Below, piece after piece: positions 27,706 to 37,292 of a stretch of 64,000 nt of DNA. Source of the DNA: Anaerolineales bacterium. GTDB lineage: Bacteria > Chloroflexota > Anaerolineae > 4572-78 > J111. The stretch's first letter is position 1. Each line of letters begins with the position of its first letter. The position numbers and the translations under genes were made by a program. The stretch lies in NCBI GenBank assembly GCA_020634855.1, contig JACKAU010000024.1:1-64000 (forward strand), given 5' to 3'. The notes beneath the pieces are model-generated. The model worked only from the letters and a program-made list of their open reading frames with translations, was not told the DNA's origin and did not search any database.

Positions 27706-29142
27706 ATGCCCATACGTATTCGCTTAATTTTGTGGTATACCTTTCTTCTAGGCGTGATCCTGGTCACGTTTGGAACGCTTTTGTATGCCGTGCTGTCGTA
27801 CACCTTGCGCGAACAAGTCGATCGCAATTTACAAGATCGCGCCCAACAGGTTGGCAACCAACTCTCCAGTGAGGCTCGTTTTGTGGAAACCGGCAAGGTG
27901 GTGTTGCCGGATCTGAATGTTTTCTCGTCCCCCGCTATTTTTATCCAGGTCATCAATACCGAAGGTAAGGTAGTGACGGCTACGGAGAATGTGGGGAAGC
28001 GGCGCTTTCCAAATCACAGCGAGATTAATGCGATCAATAACAACGGCCAGGCCGTTTATAAAACGGTGATGATCGATGATACACCGATCCGAGTTTACAG
28101 CGCGCCGATCATTGTTGGTCCGCCGTCGCAAGTTGTTGGCGCGGTTCAAGTGGGGCAATCGATGAAAACCATCGAGACAACCCTGCAAATGATGCTGTTG
28201 TTCTTGATTAGCGGAATTGTGATTGCGCTGGTTATTGCGGCGTTGGTGGGCGCATTTTTAGCTTGGACGGCGCTACGACCCATTGACAAGGTGACCCAGA
28301 CCGCGGCTCAAATTGTGAGCGCGCAAGATTTGAAACAACGGTTGCCTATTCCCAAAACCAATGATGAAATAAGCCGGTTGACCAGTACCATTAACAACAT
28401 GCTGGAGCGGCTCGATAAGTTCTTTCAGGCGCAGATTCGCTTGAGCGCCGATGTTTCTCATGAACTGCGGACTCCGCTCACCGCCATTCGCGGCAATGTC
28501 GATTTGCTCAGAAGAGGCGCCGCCAACGATCCGGCCGAATTAAGCGAGGCCCTGAGCATCATCGACGGCGAACTCGACCGGATGTCGCGAATCGTGGCCG
28601 ACCTGTTGCTGCTGTCGCAAGCCGATGCCGGGTTGAGTTTGCGCTTGGAACCGGTTGAACTGGACACGGTTGTTCTGGAAGTCTACCGGCAAGCTCGCGT
28701 CATTGCCAACGGGATTCCCATTCATCTTGGCCATGAAGATCAGGCCATTGTGCGGGGCGACCCCGACCGGCTGAAACAACTTTTGATCAACCTGATGACC
28801 AATGCTATCAAACACACGCCGTTCAATGGCTCGATCACCCTCTCCCTTTATCGCGACAAAGAATGGGTGCGAGTCACGGTCGCGGATACCGGTCGCGGAA
28901 TTGCGCCAACCGCCTTGCCCCACATTTTTGAGCGCTTCTACCAAGCCCAAGACTCCGAAAATCAGTCGGGCAGCGGTCTGGGCTTGTCCATCGCCCAGTG
29001 GATTGCGAAAGCCCACGGCGGGGAGATTACGGTGACCAGTGAGTTGGGCAAAGGCTCCACCTTTACCTTATGGTTACCCAATATTTTGGAAAAACCCAAT
29101 ACCAAACCGGTTGAAGTGCTGGCTACTGAAGATGCCTTTTAA
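27706..29142 (+). CDS. HAMP-domain sensor histidine kinase
   Basis: This 478-aa partner of the upstream regulator has a first membrane helix at about residues 9-32 and an extracytoplasmic domain of about 130 residues. A second helix (about 163-188) is followed by a HAMP linker starting ALRPIDKVTQTAAQI. The H-box is FSHELRTPLTAIRG in the form VSHELRTPLTAI. The HATPase has N-box LINLMTNAIKHT, G1 DTGRGI, F-box FERFYQ and G2 GSGLGLSI. Canonical EnvZ/PhoR-like membrane kinase. Its last 11 bases overlap murE, so cell-wall synthesis is cotranscribed; the signal may be envelope related. Confidence 0.92.
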   Translation: MPIRIRLILWYTFLLGVILVTFGTLLYAVLSYTLREQVDRNLQDRAQQVGNQLSSEARFVETGKVVLPDLNVFSSPAIFIQVINTEGKVVTATENVGKRRFPNHSEINAINNNGQAVYKTVMIDDTPIRVYSAPIIVGPPSQVVGAVQVGQSMKTIETTLQMMLLFLISGIVIALVIAALVGAFLAWTALRPIDKVTQTAAQIVSAQDLKQRLPIPKTNDEISRLTSTINNMLERLDKFFQAQIRLSADVSHELRTPLTAIRGNVDLLRRGAANDPAELSEALSIIDGELDRMSRIVADLLLLSQADAGLSLRLEPVELDTVVLEVYRQARVIANGIPIHLGHEDQAIVRGDPDRLKQLLINLMTNAIKHTPFNGSITLSLYRDKEWVRVTVADTGRGIAPTALPHIFERFYQAQDSENQSGSGLGLSIAQWIAKAHGGEITVTSELGKGSTFTLWLPNILEKPNTKPVEVLATEDAF

Positions 29143-30709
29143 ACTGACTTACTTGTTAACCGCTTTACCCCATTTTCAACTTTTAGAGCCAATAAATAGT
29201 GATGTATCGTCCATCGACATTGCCCAGTTGACCGCCGATTCTCGTCAAGTGGCCGCCGGTACGCTGTTTGTAGCCTATCAAGGCGTCAGCATCGATGGTC
29301 ATCGCTTTATCCCTGAGGCCGTGGCTAAAGGAGCGGCAGCCATTATTTGCGAGGATGCCCGACTGGTCCCGACCTCCGCTTCAATTCCGGTGGTGGTCGT
29401 TCCTAATGGGCGCGAAGCGCTGGCCTATCTGGCCGCCGCCTGGTACGATTTCCCGGCCCGACGTATCATCACGGTAGGCATCACCGGCACCGACGGCAAG
29501 ACGACGACCACTAACTTTCTGTACCACATCCTTAGGGCCGCCGGTAAAAAAGTCAGTATGATCAATACCGTCAATGCCATCATCGGCGATACGGTCTTGG
29601 AAACCGGACTGCATACCACCACCCCCGATGCGCCCGACGTGCAGCGCTACTTGGCCCAAATGGTCGAGGCCGGCACCGAGGTCTGCCTGTTGGAAACGAC
29701 CTCGCACGGTCTGGCCCAACATCGCGTCACGGCTTGTGAGTTTGACGTGGCCATTATCACCAACATTACCCACGAACATCTTGATATTCACGGCTCGCTG
29801 GCCGGCTACCGGGCCGCCAAAGCGTCGCTCTTTGAGTCGCTGGCTATGGCGACGGCAAAAGGGATTCCCAAAACGGCCATTCTCAACTGTGATGATTGGT
29901 CTTACGACTATCTCAAAGCCAGATTAGACCCTCTCGGCGTGACTTGGTTGGGCTATAGCGTGGCCGGCCACTCGGACGCCTCCCTGACTGCTCACAATAT
30001 ATCAACCGCGCCGGACAAAACCACCTTTACGATTAGTCACCCCACGTATTCATTTGAGGTCGAAACCAACCTGATTGGCGATTATAACATCAGCAACTGT
30101 TTAGCCGCGACTGCGGCAGCGATTGAGGTGTTAGGGGTATCCATTGAAGCGGCTCGACGGGGGATTGTCGCCTTACCCGGCATTCCGGGCCGCATGGAGC
30201 GAATTAGCGAAGGACAGCCGTTCACGGCCATTGTCGATTTTGCCCATACGCCCAACTCGCTCAAACGAGCCTTGTCGGCGGTGCGCCGGATTACCACCGG
30301 GCGCGTAATCGCGGTGTTTGGTTGCGCCGGGCTGCGCGATGTGGAAAAGCGGGTGTTGATGGGAGAGATTGCTGCCGAACTGGCCGACATTACAATTATC
30401 ACGGCAGAAGATCCGCGTACCGAGGAACTTGACGCCATTATTGACGAAACCGCCCAAGCGATGATCGCCAGGGGAGCGGTGGAAGGTCAAACCTTCCACC
30501 GGGTCCCTGATCGAGGCCGGGCTATCTATTTTGCCACGCAACTGGCCCGGCCCAACGATACGGTTATTGCCCTGGGCAAAGGCCACGAGCAGAGCATGTG
30601 CTTTGGCCAAACCGAATACCCCTGGGATGACCGCGACGCCCTACGAGCCGCGCTGCGAGGCGCGCCGCTGCTAACCTTGCCTTCGGCCCACAGCAACGAA
30701 ACGGTCTAG
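29132..30709 (+). CDS. murE: UDP-N-acetylmuramyl-tripeptide synthetase (Mur ligase)
   Basis: This 525-aa ligase adds the third amino acid of the peptidoglycan stem. The N-terminal domain contains DSRQVAAGTLFVAYQG. The central ATPase has GITGTDGKTTTTNFL and the UDP-MurNAc-dipeptide region TTTPDAPDVQRYL...ETTSHGL. The C-terminal domain has VDFAHTPNSLKRAL, VFGCAGLRD and ITAEDPRTEEL. At the residues that usually read DNPR in meso-diaminopimelate enzymes, this protein reads EDPR, so another diamino acid such as ornithine is possible. ATG 29132 is chosen; it overlaps the kinase gene by 11 bases, and the frame upstream to 29039 only shadows the kinase. Confidence 0.92.
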   Translation: MPFKLTYLLTALPHFQLLEPINSDVSSIDIAQLTADSRQVAAGTLFVAYQGVSIDGHRFIPEAVAKGAAAIICEDARLVPTSASIPVVVVPNGREALAYLAAAWYDFPARRIITVGITGTDGKTTTTNFLYHILRAAGKKVSMINTVNAIIGDTVLETGLHTTTPDAPDVQRYLAQMVEAGTEVCLLETTSHGLAQHRVTACEFDVAIITNITHEHLDIHGSLAGYRAAKASLFESLAMATAKGIPKTAILNCDDWSYDYLKARLDPLGVTWLGYSVAGHSDASLTAHNISTAPDKTTFTISHPTYSFEVETNLIGDYNISNCLAATAAAIEVLGVSIEAARRGIVALPGIPGRMERISEGQPFTAIVDFAHTPNSLKRALSAVRRITTGRVIAVFGCAGLRDVEKRVLMGEIAAELADITIITAEDPRTEELDAIIDETAQAMIARGAVEGQTFHRVPDRGRAIYFATQLARPNDTVIALGKGHEQSMCFGQTEYPWDDRDALRAALRGAPLLTLPSAHSNETV

Positions 30710-31260
30710 CCGGGCATCGCGTCCTTAAGCTTCGTCTGAAACTCTTTCCTGAATTTACGCACTTTCGGATCGATCACCATCCGGCAATACGGCTGATTGC
30801 CGTTCTGATTGAAGTAGTTTTGGTGATACCCTTCGGCCTCATAAAAGTGAGTCAACGGTGAGATCTCGGTTACGATGGGATTGTACCACAAGCCGGCGGC
30901 GTCGGTTTCAGCCTTTGACTTTTCGGCCGCGGCTTTCTGTTCCTCCGAATGATAAAAAATCGCCGAACGATACTGCGTCCCCACATCCGCCCCCTGTCGA
31001 TTTAAGGTCGTCGGATCATGGGTTCGCCAGAACACGTACAGTAAATCCTCAAAAGAGATGATTTCTGGATCAAACGTAACTTGAATTACTTCGGCGTGGC
31101 CGGTTCTGCCCGTACAGACCTGATGGTACGTGGGGTTTTCGACCTGACCGCCGGCATAGCCGGATACGACTTTGTATACCCCTTTTAAATCCTGGAACAC
31201 TGCCTCGGTACACCAAAAGCAGCCCCCACCTAATGTTGCTTTCTCTAACTTGTCGGACAT
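30706..31260 (-). CDS. msrA: Peptide methionine-S-sulfoxide reductase MsrA
   Basis: A 184-aa cytoplasmic enzyme that reduces Met-S-sulfoxide in proteins. The active-site signature GGGCFWCTEAVFQ holds the nucleophilic Cys. The family pattern VVSGYAGG...NPTYHQVCTGRTGHAE and later THDPTTLNRQGADVGTQYRS are present. Convergent with murE; the two genes overlap by four bases at their stop codons. Confidence 0.97.
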   Translation of the reverse strand: MSDKLEKATLGGGCFWCTEAVFQDLKGVYKVVSGYAGGQVENPTYHQVCTGRTGHAEVIQVTFDPEIISFEDLLYVFWRTHDPTTLNRQGADVGTQYRSAIFYHSEEQKAAAEKSKAETDAAGLWYNPIVTEISPLTHFYEAEGYHQNYFNQNGNQPYCRMVIDPKVRKFRKEFQTKLKDAMPG

Positions 31261-31478
31261 ATTGCACCTCGATAAGTTTGTAGTTGTTGATTTATGGAAT
31301 AGTTCTAAATCTTCACTGGTTGGATTTAGTATACAGCAGATTTATTAAATTTTAATAACATGAACGTTGATTAACCCCAGTGGCAGCCCATAAGTCAATG
31401 AGGCAGGGTTCACCGCTAAGACGCTAAGTTCGCCCAGCGTCCCTCGTTTATGGGGAACATGAGGTTTATTTACAGGAC

Positions 31479-31590
31479 TTACGCAGTTCTAAAGGTGACA
31501 GTCACTTGATCACGCTAAATCGACCTATTTTGGCTATCGAACTTCTGATTTATTGACAATAAGTGACTGTCACCTGGGTTTTTGCGTAAA
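31479..31590. repeat. Palindromic element with the same 15-bp arms as at 4131
   Basis: AGGTGACAGTCACTT (31493-31507) and AAGTGACTGTCACCT (31561-31575) are perfect inverted repeats identical to those at 4131/4158 but enclosing a different 53-base spacer. Outer TTACGCA near 31479 and TGCGTAA near 31584 extend the pairing. It may be a MITE-like or REP element. Bases 31261-31478 are otherwise A/T-rich with nothing I recognise. Confidence 0.65.
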
Positions 31591-31595
31591 CCCTG

Positions 31596-31791
31596 ATTTA
31601 TAAGGATTCTGCTCGAATCGTTATAAGGGTTTTTCCAGGATCGTTATAACTGTTTTCCCAGAGTCCATGTATGGATCATGATCGGATCCTTACATGGGTT
31701 TGCTTGAACCCTTATAAGGGTTTAGATCGGATCCTTACATGGACTCTGGCAGAATCCTTACATGGGTTTTGGCAGAATCCTTATAAGGGTT
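31596..31791. repeat. Array of nine short palindromes spaced every 23 bp
   Basis: Centres lie near 31600.5, 31623.5, 31646.5, 31669.5, 31692.5, 31714.5, 31737.5, 31760.5 and 31783.5. The core is either TTATAA (often CCTTATAAGG) or CCTTACATGG, with one CCATGTATGG variant. Flanks between cores are rich in GAATC/GGATC and GGGTTT. The period equals about two helical turns. There are no CRISPR-like unique spacers. Bases 31792-31902 hold only A/T-rich sequence. Confidence 0.8.
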
Positions 31792-31902
31792 TTTTAGGGC
31801 GTTCGTTGGTTTAAATCTATCTGACAAACTCCACAAACTCAATAAACTCTTTACGTGGTTTTAACAAAAAAGATACATGGTCATAAAGGGGGAGCGAGGC
31901 TG

Positions 31903-33758
31903 TTACCGCCGGTAGCGATACCAAACGGCCACTTGAATACCGTAGGTGATGGTGAAGACGACCAGGCCAATGATGAACAGCCACAGGATGCGGGTGGGGG
32001 TCAGGACGCTGCCGATGGTGACCGGGGGGACGGTAGTGGGCGTGGCGGATAGGTCGCCGGCGGCGTCGGAAGCTTCGGCGAAAGGATCTCCCTCTGAGTC
32101 AGGCAGTAAATCGGCCGGGGGTGGGGCCTCGCCGGCGTCGGGGTCGGTAGGGTGTTGGCCGGAGAAGCCGCGGCCGGTTCGCCGGTGGCCGGAGGTTCGG
32201 TTGTGGGTGGCGCGGTGGCGGCGATGGCAACAGCAGGTTCGGTGGTCGGTGCGGCCGCTGAAGGCTCTTGAGCAGCCGAGACAGCCGGAGTCAGGGTGGG
32301 CGGTGGGGCCGGTGGGGGCTCGGTGGGATCGAGGGCTGCGGTGGGGCTGGAAGCCGGTGGTAGGGTGGGGGTGGCCGCCTGGACCGCCGGTAGGAGCGGA
32401 GCGCGTTGGTCGGATGGGGCCTCTTCCACAATCAGGCGGGGCGCGCCGCCGATGAAGCAGAAGTCGCCGTTGCTGCATTCCGCCGCCGGCAGATCGACCT
32501 CGTAGGTACCGTCGGTGGCCACGATGGTCTGGGCGTCGCCGCGCTCATTGACGATGATGCCGACCGGCGCAACAGCGGTCAGCGAATAGGTGGTCGGGGT
32601 GCGGCCCATCGTCCACAGCACGGTGGTGGTCTGGTCGCCCCGGTTAAGGGTCACGATATAGACGTCGCCCAACTGAATCCACTCGGCTTGCTGCGTTCCG
32701 GCGAAATATTTGGTCACCGTCCGAAAGGCATCGAACGCTGGCCGGCGTGAACCATCGTTGCGGAGTAAGCCGGTAGGCGCGGCAAAGTCAGAGCCATTCT
32801 GCATCTTGTTGAAGGCGATGCGCTCGGCCCCGCCGGCCAGGGCCAGGGCAAAGGCTTGGATGACAAAGTCGGCTTGCTCATCAACCGTAATGTTGAAGGC
32901 AGTCGGCACGGTGGCCGGTTCAATGAAGTCATCCGTCGGGGGCGCGTTGGTCTCGGTGATCCAGATCGTCTTTTGGGTCAAATCGTGCGAGTCGAGGATA
33001 TTGCGGACCTCGGTTACGGCTTGCAGGATCTGGCTGGGGTCGTTATACAGGTGGTAGCTAACCCCGTCGAAAAAATAGTTGTTGGCGGGGGCTTCCTCAT
33101 CGGCCACAATCAGATCGAGCAGCCGGGCTAAGTACTGTTCATTACCCCGCTCTTGGTCCCAGGTGTAGGTTAAGCCGCCGATATGAACCTGCGCGGTCGG
33201 GTCGGCCGCCTTGATTTTGGTGTAGGCTTCCTTCAAGAGAATGGCGTAATCCTCTTCCGTGCCTTCCCAGGTATAGCTGGCCGAGCCGGGGTCATTGACA
33301 TCAGGCAGATTCCAAATGATCCAATGGTTGATGCGGCCTTTGTATTGGCTGGCGATCTTGAAGACAAAGTCGCCCCAATATTCACGCGGCGGTACAGCGG
33401 TGGAGGTGTTGCGGTCGGTGGCCCAGCCAGGTGTACCGATCAGCACCGCCGCAACTTCGCGCCCGGCGGCAACCTCGGCGTTAATAAAGGTATCGGGTAC
33501 GTTGGCCGGCTTCCAGTCGGACGGACCGCCTGGCTGCACCACATCCCAGCGAAAGAAGACGCGGGTCCAGCCGGCGCCGGCCTCGTTGGCTTCGGTTGTG
33601 TTGGCGAAGCTATCGACAATGCCGAAGCGTGGATCAAAGGGAGACGATTCGTCCGGCGGCTCCTGAGCCATAACCAAGGGCGCGGACGCTGCGCCCAGTA
33701 ATAGGAGGATGAGACCTCCGATTAACCACAAGTAACGAGTGAGGCTTCTTATAGTCAT
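31903..33758 (-). pseudogene. Glycosidase-like surface protein with a frameshift before its C-terminal membrane anchor
   Basis: From ATG 33758 the frame encodes a signal peptide (RYLWLIGGLILLLLGAASAP) and a TIM-barrel glycoside-hydrolase-like domain (about residues 40-370, including INHWIIWNLPDVND and KTIWITETNAP). A beta-sandwich tail and a long Pro/Thr/Ala linker follow. After TLPTPTPA the frame turns into unlikely Arg/Pro-rich sequence and stops at 32001. The next frame continues sensibly as ADLLPDSEGDPF and ends in a membrane helix (RILWLFIIGLVVFTITYGIQ) with WYRYRR, stop at 31903. A one-base indel near the C/G runs at about 32115-32130 explains both. It could be a true mutation or an assembly error. 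The expected acid/base Glu (WNEP) is Leu. Confidence 0.75.
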
Positions 33759-33821
33759 ATATAAGAGTTTACATAAAAAGCCAATTTTGTAAAATTCAAG
33801 AGGTTAGATGATCTACCCAAC

Positions 33822-36758
33822 TCAAACGGGGAGTGATTCTAACACCGTTTTCAAGAAGGCCCCGGTATGACTGCCTTCAATCTGGGCGACGGTCTCCGGC
33901 GTACCGATGGCGATGATCTCGCCGCCGTCGTCGCCGCCTTCCGGTCCTAAATCGATAATCCAATCGGCGCTGCGGATGACATCCAGGTTGTGTTCGATGA
34001 CGATGACGGTGTTGCCGGCGTCGGTCAGGCGGTGCAGCACGTCGAGCAGCTTTTGAATATCGGCGAAGTGGAGGCCGGTGGTCGGTTCATCTAAGATGTA
34101 GACGGTGTCGCCGGTTGAGACCCGGGACAACTCTTTGGCCAGCTTGACCCGCTGAGCCTCGCCGCCGGATAGGGTGGTGGCGCTTTGGCCGAGCTTGATG
34201 TAATCCAGCCCTACGTCGTGCAGCGTGGTTAAGATGCGGTTGATGCGAGGGATATTCTCGAAAAAGTCCAGCGCCTCAGCCACGTCCATATCCAGCACAT
34301 CAGCGATGGTTTTGCCCTTGTACTTGACTTGCAACGTTTCGCGGTTGAAGCGCAGCCCTTTGCAGACATCGCAGGTGATCCACACATCCGGCAGAAAGTG
34401 CATCTCGACCAGCTTCTGGCCGTAGCCCTGGCATATTTCGCAGCGGCCGCCCTTGACGTTGAAGCTGAAGCGGCCCGGTTTGTAGCCTCGCGCTTTGGCT
34501 TCGACTGTTTCGGCAAACAGCGTGCGGATGTCGTCCCAAACCTTGGCGTAGGTGGCCGGGTTGCTGCGCGGCGTCCGGCCGATGGGGTCTTGGGTGATGT
34601 GGATAACTTTGTTGACCAACTCCAGCCCTTCGATGCCGTCGTGCGGGCCGGGCCGATCTTGAGCGCCGTGCAGTTCGCGGGCCAGGGCCGGATGAAGGGT
34701 ACCTGTGACCAGGCTGCTCTTGCCGCTGCCGCTAACGCCGGTGATACAGGTGAAGCAGCCTAGCGGAAAGTGGACGTCGATCGCTTTGAGGTTATGAAGT
34801 GTTGCCCCCCGCAGCGACAGCCACTGGCCGTTGGCATCGCGCCGGCCATTACCGGAGACTACGGCCAACGTTCCGGCCAGGTATTTGCCTGTCAGCGATT
34901 GTTCGCTCTGCTTGATCTCGTCCGCTGTTCCCTGGAAAACGATCTCGCCGCCCTGCGAGCCGGCCCCAGGACCAAAATCGACGATCCAGTCGGCGGCGTC
35001 CATTGTCTCTTCATCGTGTTCGACCACCAGTACCGTGTTGCCCAGGTCGCGTAGCCGCAGCAGCGAGTCGAGTAGGCGGCGGTTGTCGCGCTGGTGCAGC
35101 CCAATCGACGGCTCATCCAAGATATACATCACCCCGACCAGCCCGGAGCCAATTTGTGAAGCCAGCCGGATGCGCTGTCCTTCGCCGCCGGATAGGGAGG
35201 GGGCGGGTCGATCCAGGGTTAGGTAGTAGAGGCCGACGTTTAACATGAATTTGAGACGATCGCGGATTTCTTTGAGCATTTCATACGCGACCTCAAGTTG
35301 TTGGGCCGTGAGCGGTGCATATTGCGGGTTGGCGTGTGCGGCATGGCCGTTGGCGCCGGTAGAGAGTGCGTTAAGCTCACCCTCTCTCGGGTTTCCCCTC
35401 TCTTCAGGTTCACCCATCAACTGCGACATGTAGACATATGCCTCGGCAATGGTCATCTTAGTGACCTTGGTAATGGTTATGCCGCCCAGAGTCACCGCCC
35501 GGGCTTCAGGGCGCAGTCGTTCGCCCTGGCAGGTCGAACAAGGCTGCTGGCTGAGGTACTGGCTGTAGTGATCGCGCATATTGTGCGATTTGGTTTCTTT
35601 GTAACGCCGGGTGGTGGCTTTGATAACGCCCTCGTAGGGCCAGGCGCCGACGAAATTGTCGCTTCGGTACTCAAACTCAAGGTACGGGTTGCCGTGCAAG
35701 ATGATCTCGCGCACCCGCTCCGGCAGCTCCGACCAGGGCGTGTCGAGACTGATTTGGAACCGTTTGGCAATTTGTCGAGCGATTTGCGCAGCCCAACTGT
35801 TTTTTTTACCGAGGGCGCCCCACGGGATAACGGCGCCGTCGTTGAGCGATTTATGGGGATGGATGAATAGTTCTGGGTCGAACTCGAACCGCTCGCCTAA
35901 GCCGTTGCAGTCGGGGCAGGCGCCGATGGGCGAGTTGAAGCTGAACATCTGCGGGGTCATCTCCGGGTAGCTGATACCGCAATGGGCGCAGGCGTTGTTC
36001 TCCGACAAAATTTGCTCTTCGCCGTCGATGACATCGATGATGAGCGTGCCTTCTCCCCAACGCAGGGCCGTCTCGACCGAGTCGCCCAGGCGGGAGTGAA
36101 AATCCTCGTCGGCCTCGGCAGGGATGACCAGTCGGTCAACCACCAGTTCGATATCGTGCTTCTTGTTTTTGGCCAGCTTCAGCCGCTGGTCGAGTTCGGT
36201 GGTTACGCCGTCGATGCGGGCGCGGGCAAAGCCGTCGGCTCGGGCTTGAGCGAAGGTGTCCTCAAACGTGCCTTTGCGGCCTTTGGCCACCGGAGCCAGC
36301 AGTTGAAAGCGCGTGTCCGGCGCTAAGGCTGCCACCTGCTCGACAATCTGCTGGCTGCTCTGCTGCTTGACCTCGCGTCCGCAGTTGTAGCAGTGGGGGG
36401 TGCCGACGCGAGCAAAGAGGACGCGCATATAGTCGTACACCTCGGTTACCGTGCCGACGGTGCTGCGCGGGTTTTTGCTGACGACTTTCTGCTCGATGGC
36501 GATGGCCGGGCTGAGGCCGGCGATGTAATCGACTTTGGGTTTTTCCATTTGCCCCAAGAACTGGCGAGCGTAGGAGGATAGGCTCTCGACATAGCGCCGT
36601 TGCCCCTCAGCGTAGAGGGTATCGAAGGCCAGCGATGATTTGCCGCTGCCGCTGACGCCGGTGAAGACCACCATTTTATTGCGCGGAATCTGCACGTCGA
36701 TCCCTTTCAGGTTGTGCTCGCGCGCGCCACGAACAATAATTTCATTAATTTCGGTCAT
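33822..36758 (-). CDS. uvrA: Excinuclease ABC subunit A
   Basis: This 978-aa damage-recognition ATPase of nucleotide excision repair has two ABC ATPase halves. The Walker A loops are TGVSGSGKSSLAFDTLY (about residue 32) and TGVSGSGKSSLVTGTL (about 665). The signatures are LSGGEGQRIRLASQIG and LSGGEAQRVKLAKEL. Two C4 zinc modules are visible (CAHCGISYPE...CPDCNGLG and CEICQGYG...CDVCKGLRF). It is slightly longer than usual because of a Gly/Ala/Asn-rich insertion near residues 450-480 (GNPREGELNALSTGANGHAA). ATG at 36758. Confidence 0.97.
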   Translation of the reverse strand: MTEINEIIVRGAREHNLKGIDVQIPRNKMVVFTGVSGSGKSSLAFDTLYAEGQRRYVESLSSYARQFLGQMEKPKVDYIAGLSPAIAIEQKVVSKNPRSTVGTVTEVYDYMRVLFARVGTPHCYNCGREVKQQSSQQIVEQVAALAPDTRFQLLAPVAKGRKGTFEDTFAQARADGFARARIDGVTTELDQRLKLAKNKKHDIELVVDRLVIPAEADEDFHSRLGDSVETALRWGEGTLIIDVIDGEEQILSENNACAHCGISYPEMTPQMFSFNSPIGACPDCNGLGERFEFDPELFIHPHKSLNDGAVIPWGALGKKNSWAAQIARQIAKRFQISLDTPWSELPERVREIILHGNPYLEFEYRSDNFVGAWPYEGVIKATTRRYKETKSHNMRDHYSQYLSQQPCSTCQGERLRPEARAVTLGGITITKVTKMTIAEAYVYMSQLMGEPEERGNPREGELNALSTGANGHAAHANPQYAPLTAQQLEVAYEMLKEIRDRLKFMLNVGLYYLTLDRPAPSLSGGEGQRIRLASQIGSGLVGVMYILDEPSIGLHQRDNRRLLDSLLRLRDLGNTVLVVEHDEETMDAADWIVDFGPGAGSQGGEIVFQGTADEIKQSEQSLTGKYLAGTLAVVSGNGRRDANGQWLSLRGATLHNLKAIDVHFPLGCFTCITGVSGSGKSSLVTGTLHPALARELHGAQDRPGPHDGIEGLELVNKVIHITQDPIGRTPRSNPATYAKVWDDIRTLFAETVEAKARGYKPGRFSFNVKGGRCEICQGYGQKLVEMHFLPDVWITCDVCKGLRFNRETLQVKYKGKTIADVLDMDVAEALDFFENIPRINRILTTLHDVGLDYIKLGQSATTLSGGEAQRVKLAKELSRVSTGDTVYILDEPTTGLHFADIQKLLDVLHRLTDAGNTVIVIEHNLDVIRSADWIIDLGPEGGDDGGEIIAIGTPETVAQIEGSHTGAFLKTVLESLPV

Positions 36759-36779
36759 GGTTGAGTTGATTACTCCTCA

Positions 36780-36891
36780 AAGTTGCAGGGTTGCAAGGTA
36801 GCAGGGTTGCAACGTTACAAGGTTGCAACGTTACAAGGTGCCAGAGTTACAAGACCACAAGGTTACAGGGTGGCAGGATAGTAGGGTTATA
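36780..36891. repeat. Decamer repeat array (GGTTGCAAG type), left of the four-helix gene
   Basis: About ten degenerate 10-bp units related to GGTTGCAAGG/GGTTACAAGG run between uvrA and the four-helix-bundle gene. A 17-bp block GGTTGCAACGTTACAA is repeated. The reverse-complement version occurs on the other side of that gene at 37358-37418. Confidence 0.75.
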
Positions 36892-36926
36892 AGCGTAGGA
36901 CAGTTTGTTAGTTGGTGGTCGTGGTG

Positions 36927-37292
36927 TTATTTTTGTTTGTTGATGATGGATTGGCGTAGGTTGTAGATCATGGCGCCAATCTTGCGATAGTTCCCGTAAA
37001 AATAAGCGAATTGGTCTTGGCTCATCGAGTCGGTTTCGTGCAGTAGTTCCAGGTGGGCCTTGGTTTCATCGCAAGAAGCCAGGGCGTAGGTTAGAAATTT
37101 GATGTATTCACTTGGGTAGTGCTGCCGGCCGTATCCCTCTACGAAATTGGCGACGATAGACTTGCTGGATCGCCGAATTTGTGAGCCTTGTTCATACATC
37201 TCAAACTTTGGTAATTCGTTTAGGGTCAGTTTATGAAGTTCTACCGCCATTTGCTTGGCCAACCGGTACAGAGCTGAGTTCTCGTATGACAT
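36927..37292 (-). CDS. Four-helix-bundle protein (S23/IVP-like family)
   Basis: A 121-aa helical protein matching the four-helix-bundle family first noted in 23S rRNA intervening sequences and related to the Avd accessory proteins of retroelements. Diagnostic stretch: IRRSSKSIVANFVEGYGRQ followed by YIKFLTYALASCDETKAHLEL. These proteins form pentameric or tetrameric bundles that bind nucleic acid; exact roles are mostly unknown. No reverse transcriptase or diversity-generating repeat is nearby. The gene is bracketed by inverted decamer repeat arrays, suggesting that gene plus repeats form one unit. Confidence 0.88.
   Translation of the reverse strand: MSYENSALYRLAKQMAVELHKLTLNELPKFEMYEQGSQIRRSSKSIVANFVEGYGRQHYPSEYIKFLTYALASCDETKAHLELLHETDSMSQDQFAYFYGNYRKIGAMIYNLRQSIINKQK

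Noticed and set aside
29039..29131. Extension of murE into the kinase gene
   Set aside because: It shadows kinase codons; MurE homology begins at ATG 29132.
31596..31791. CRISPR array
   Set aside because: Repeats are short palindromes spaced every 23 bp without unique spacers, and no cas genes are in the window.
31903..32478. Independent 191-aa gene
   Set aside because: Its first half is a shadow of the glycosidase-like protein; only its membrane-anchor end is real, as the shifted continuation of that gene.
36927..37292. Diversity-generating retroelement accessory gene (avd)
   Set aside because: No reverse transcriptase, template repeat or variable-repeat target protein is nearby.
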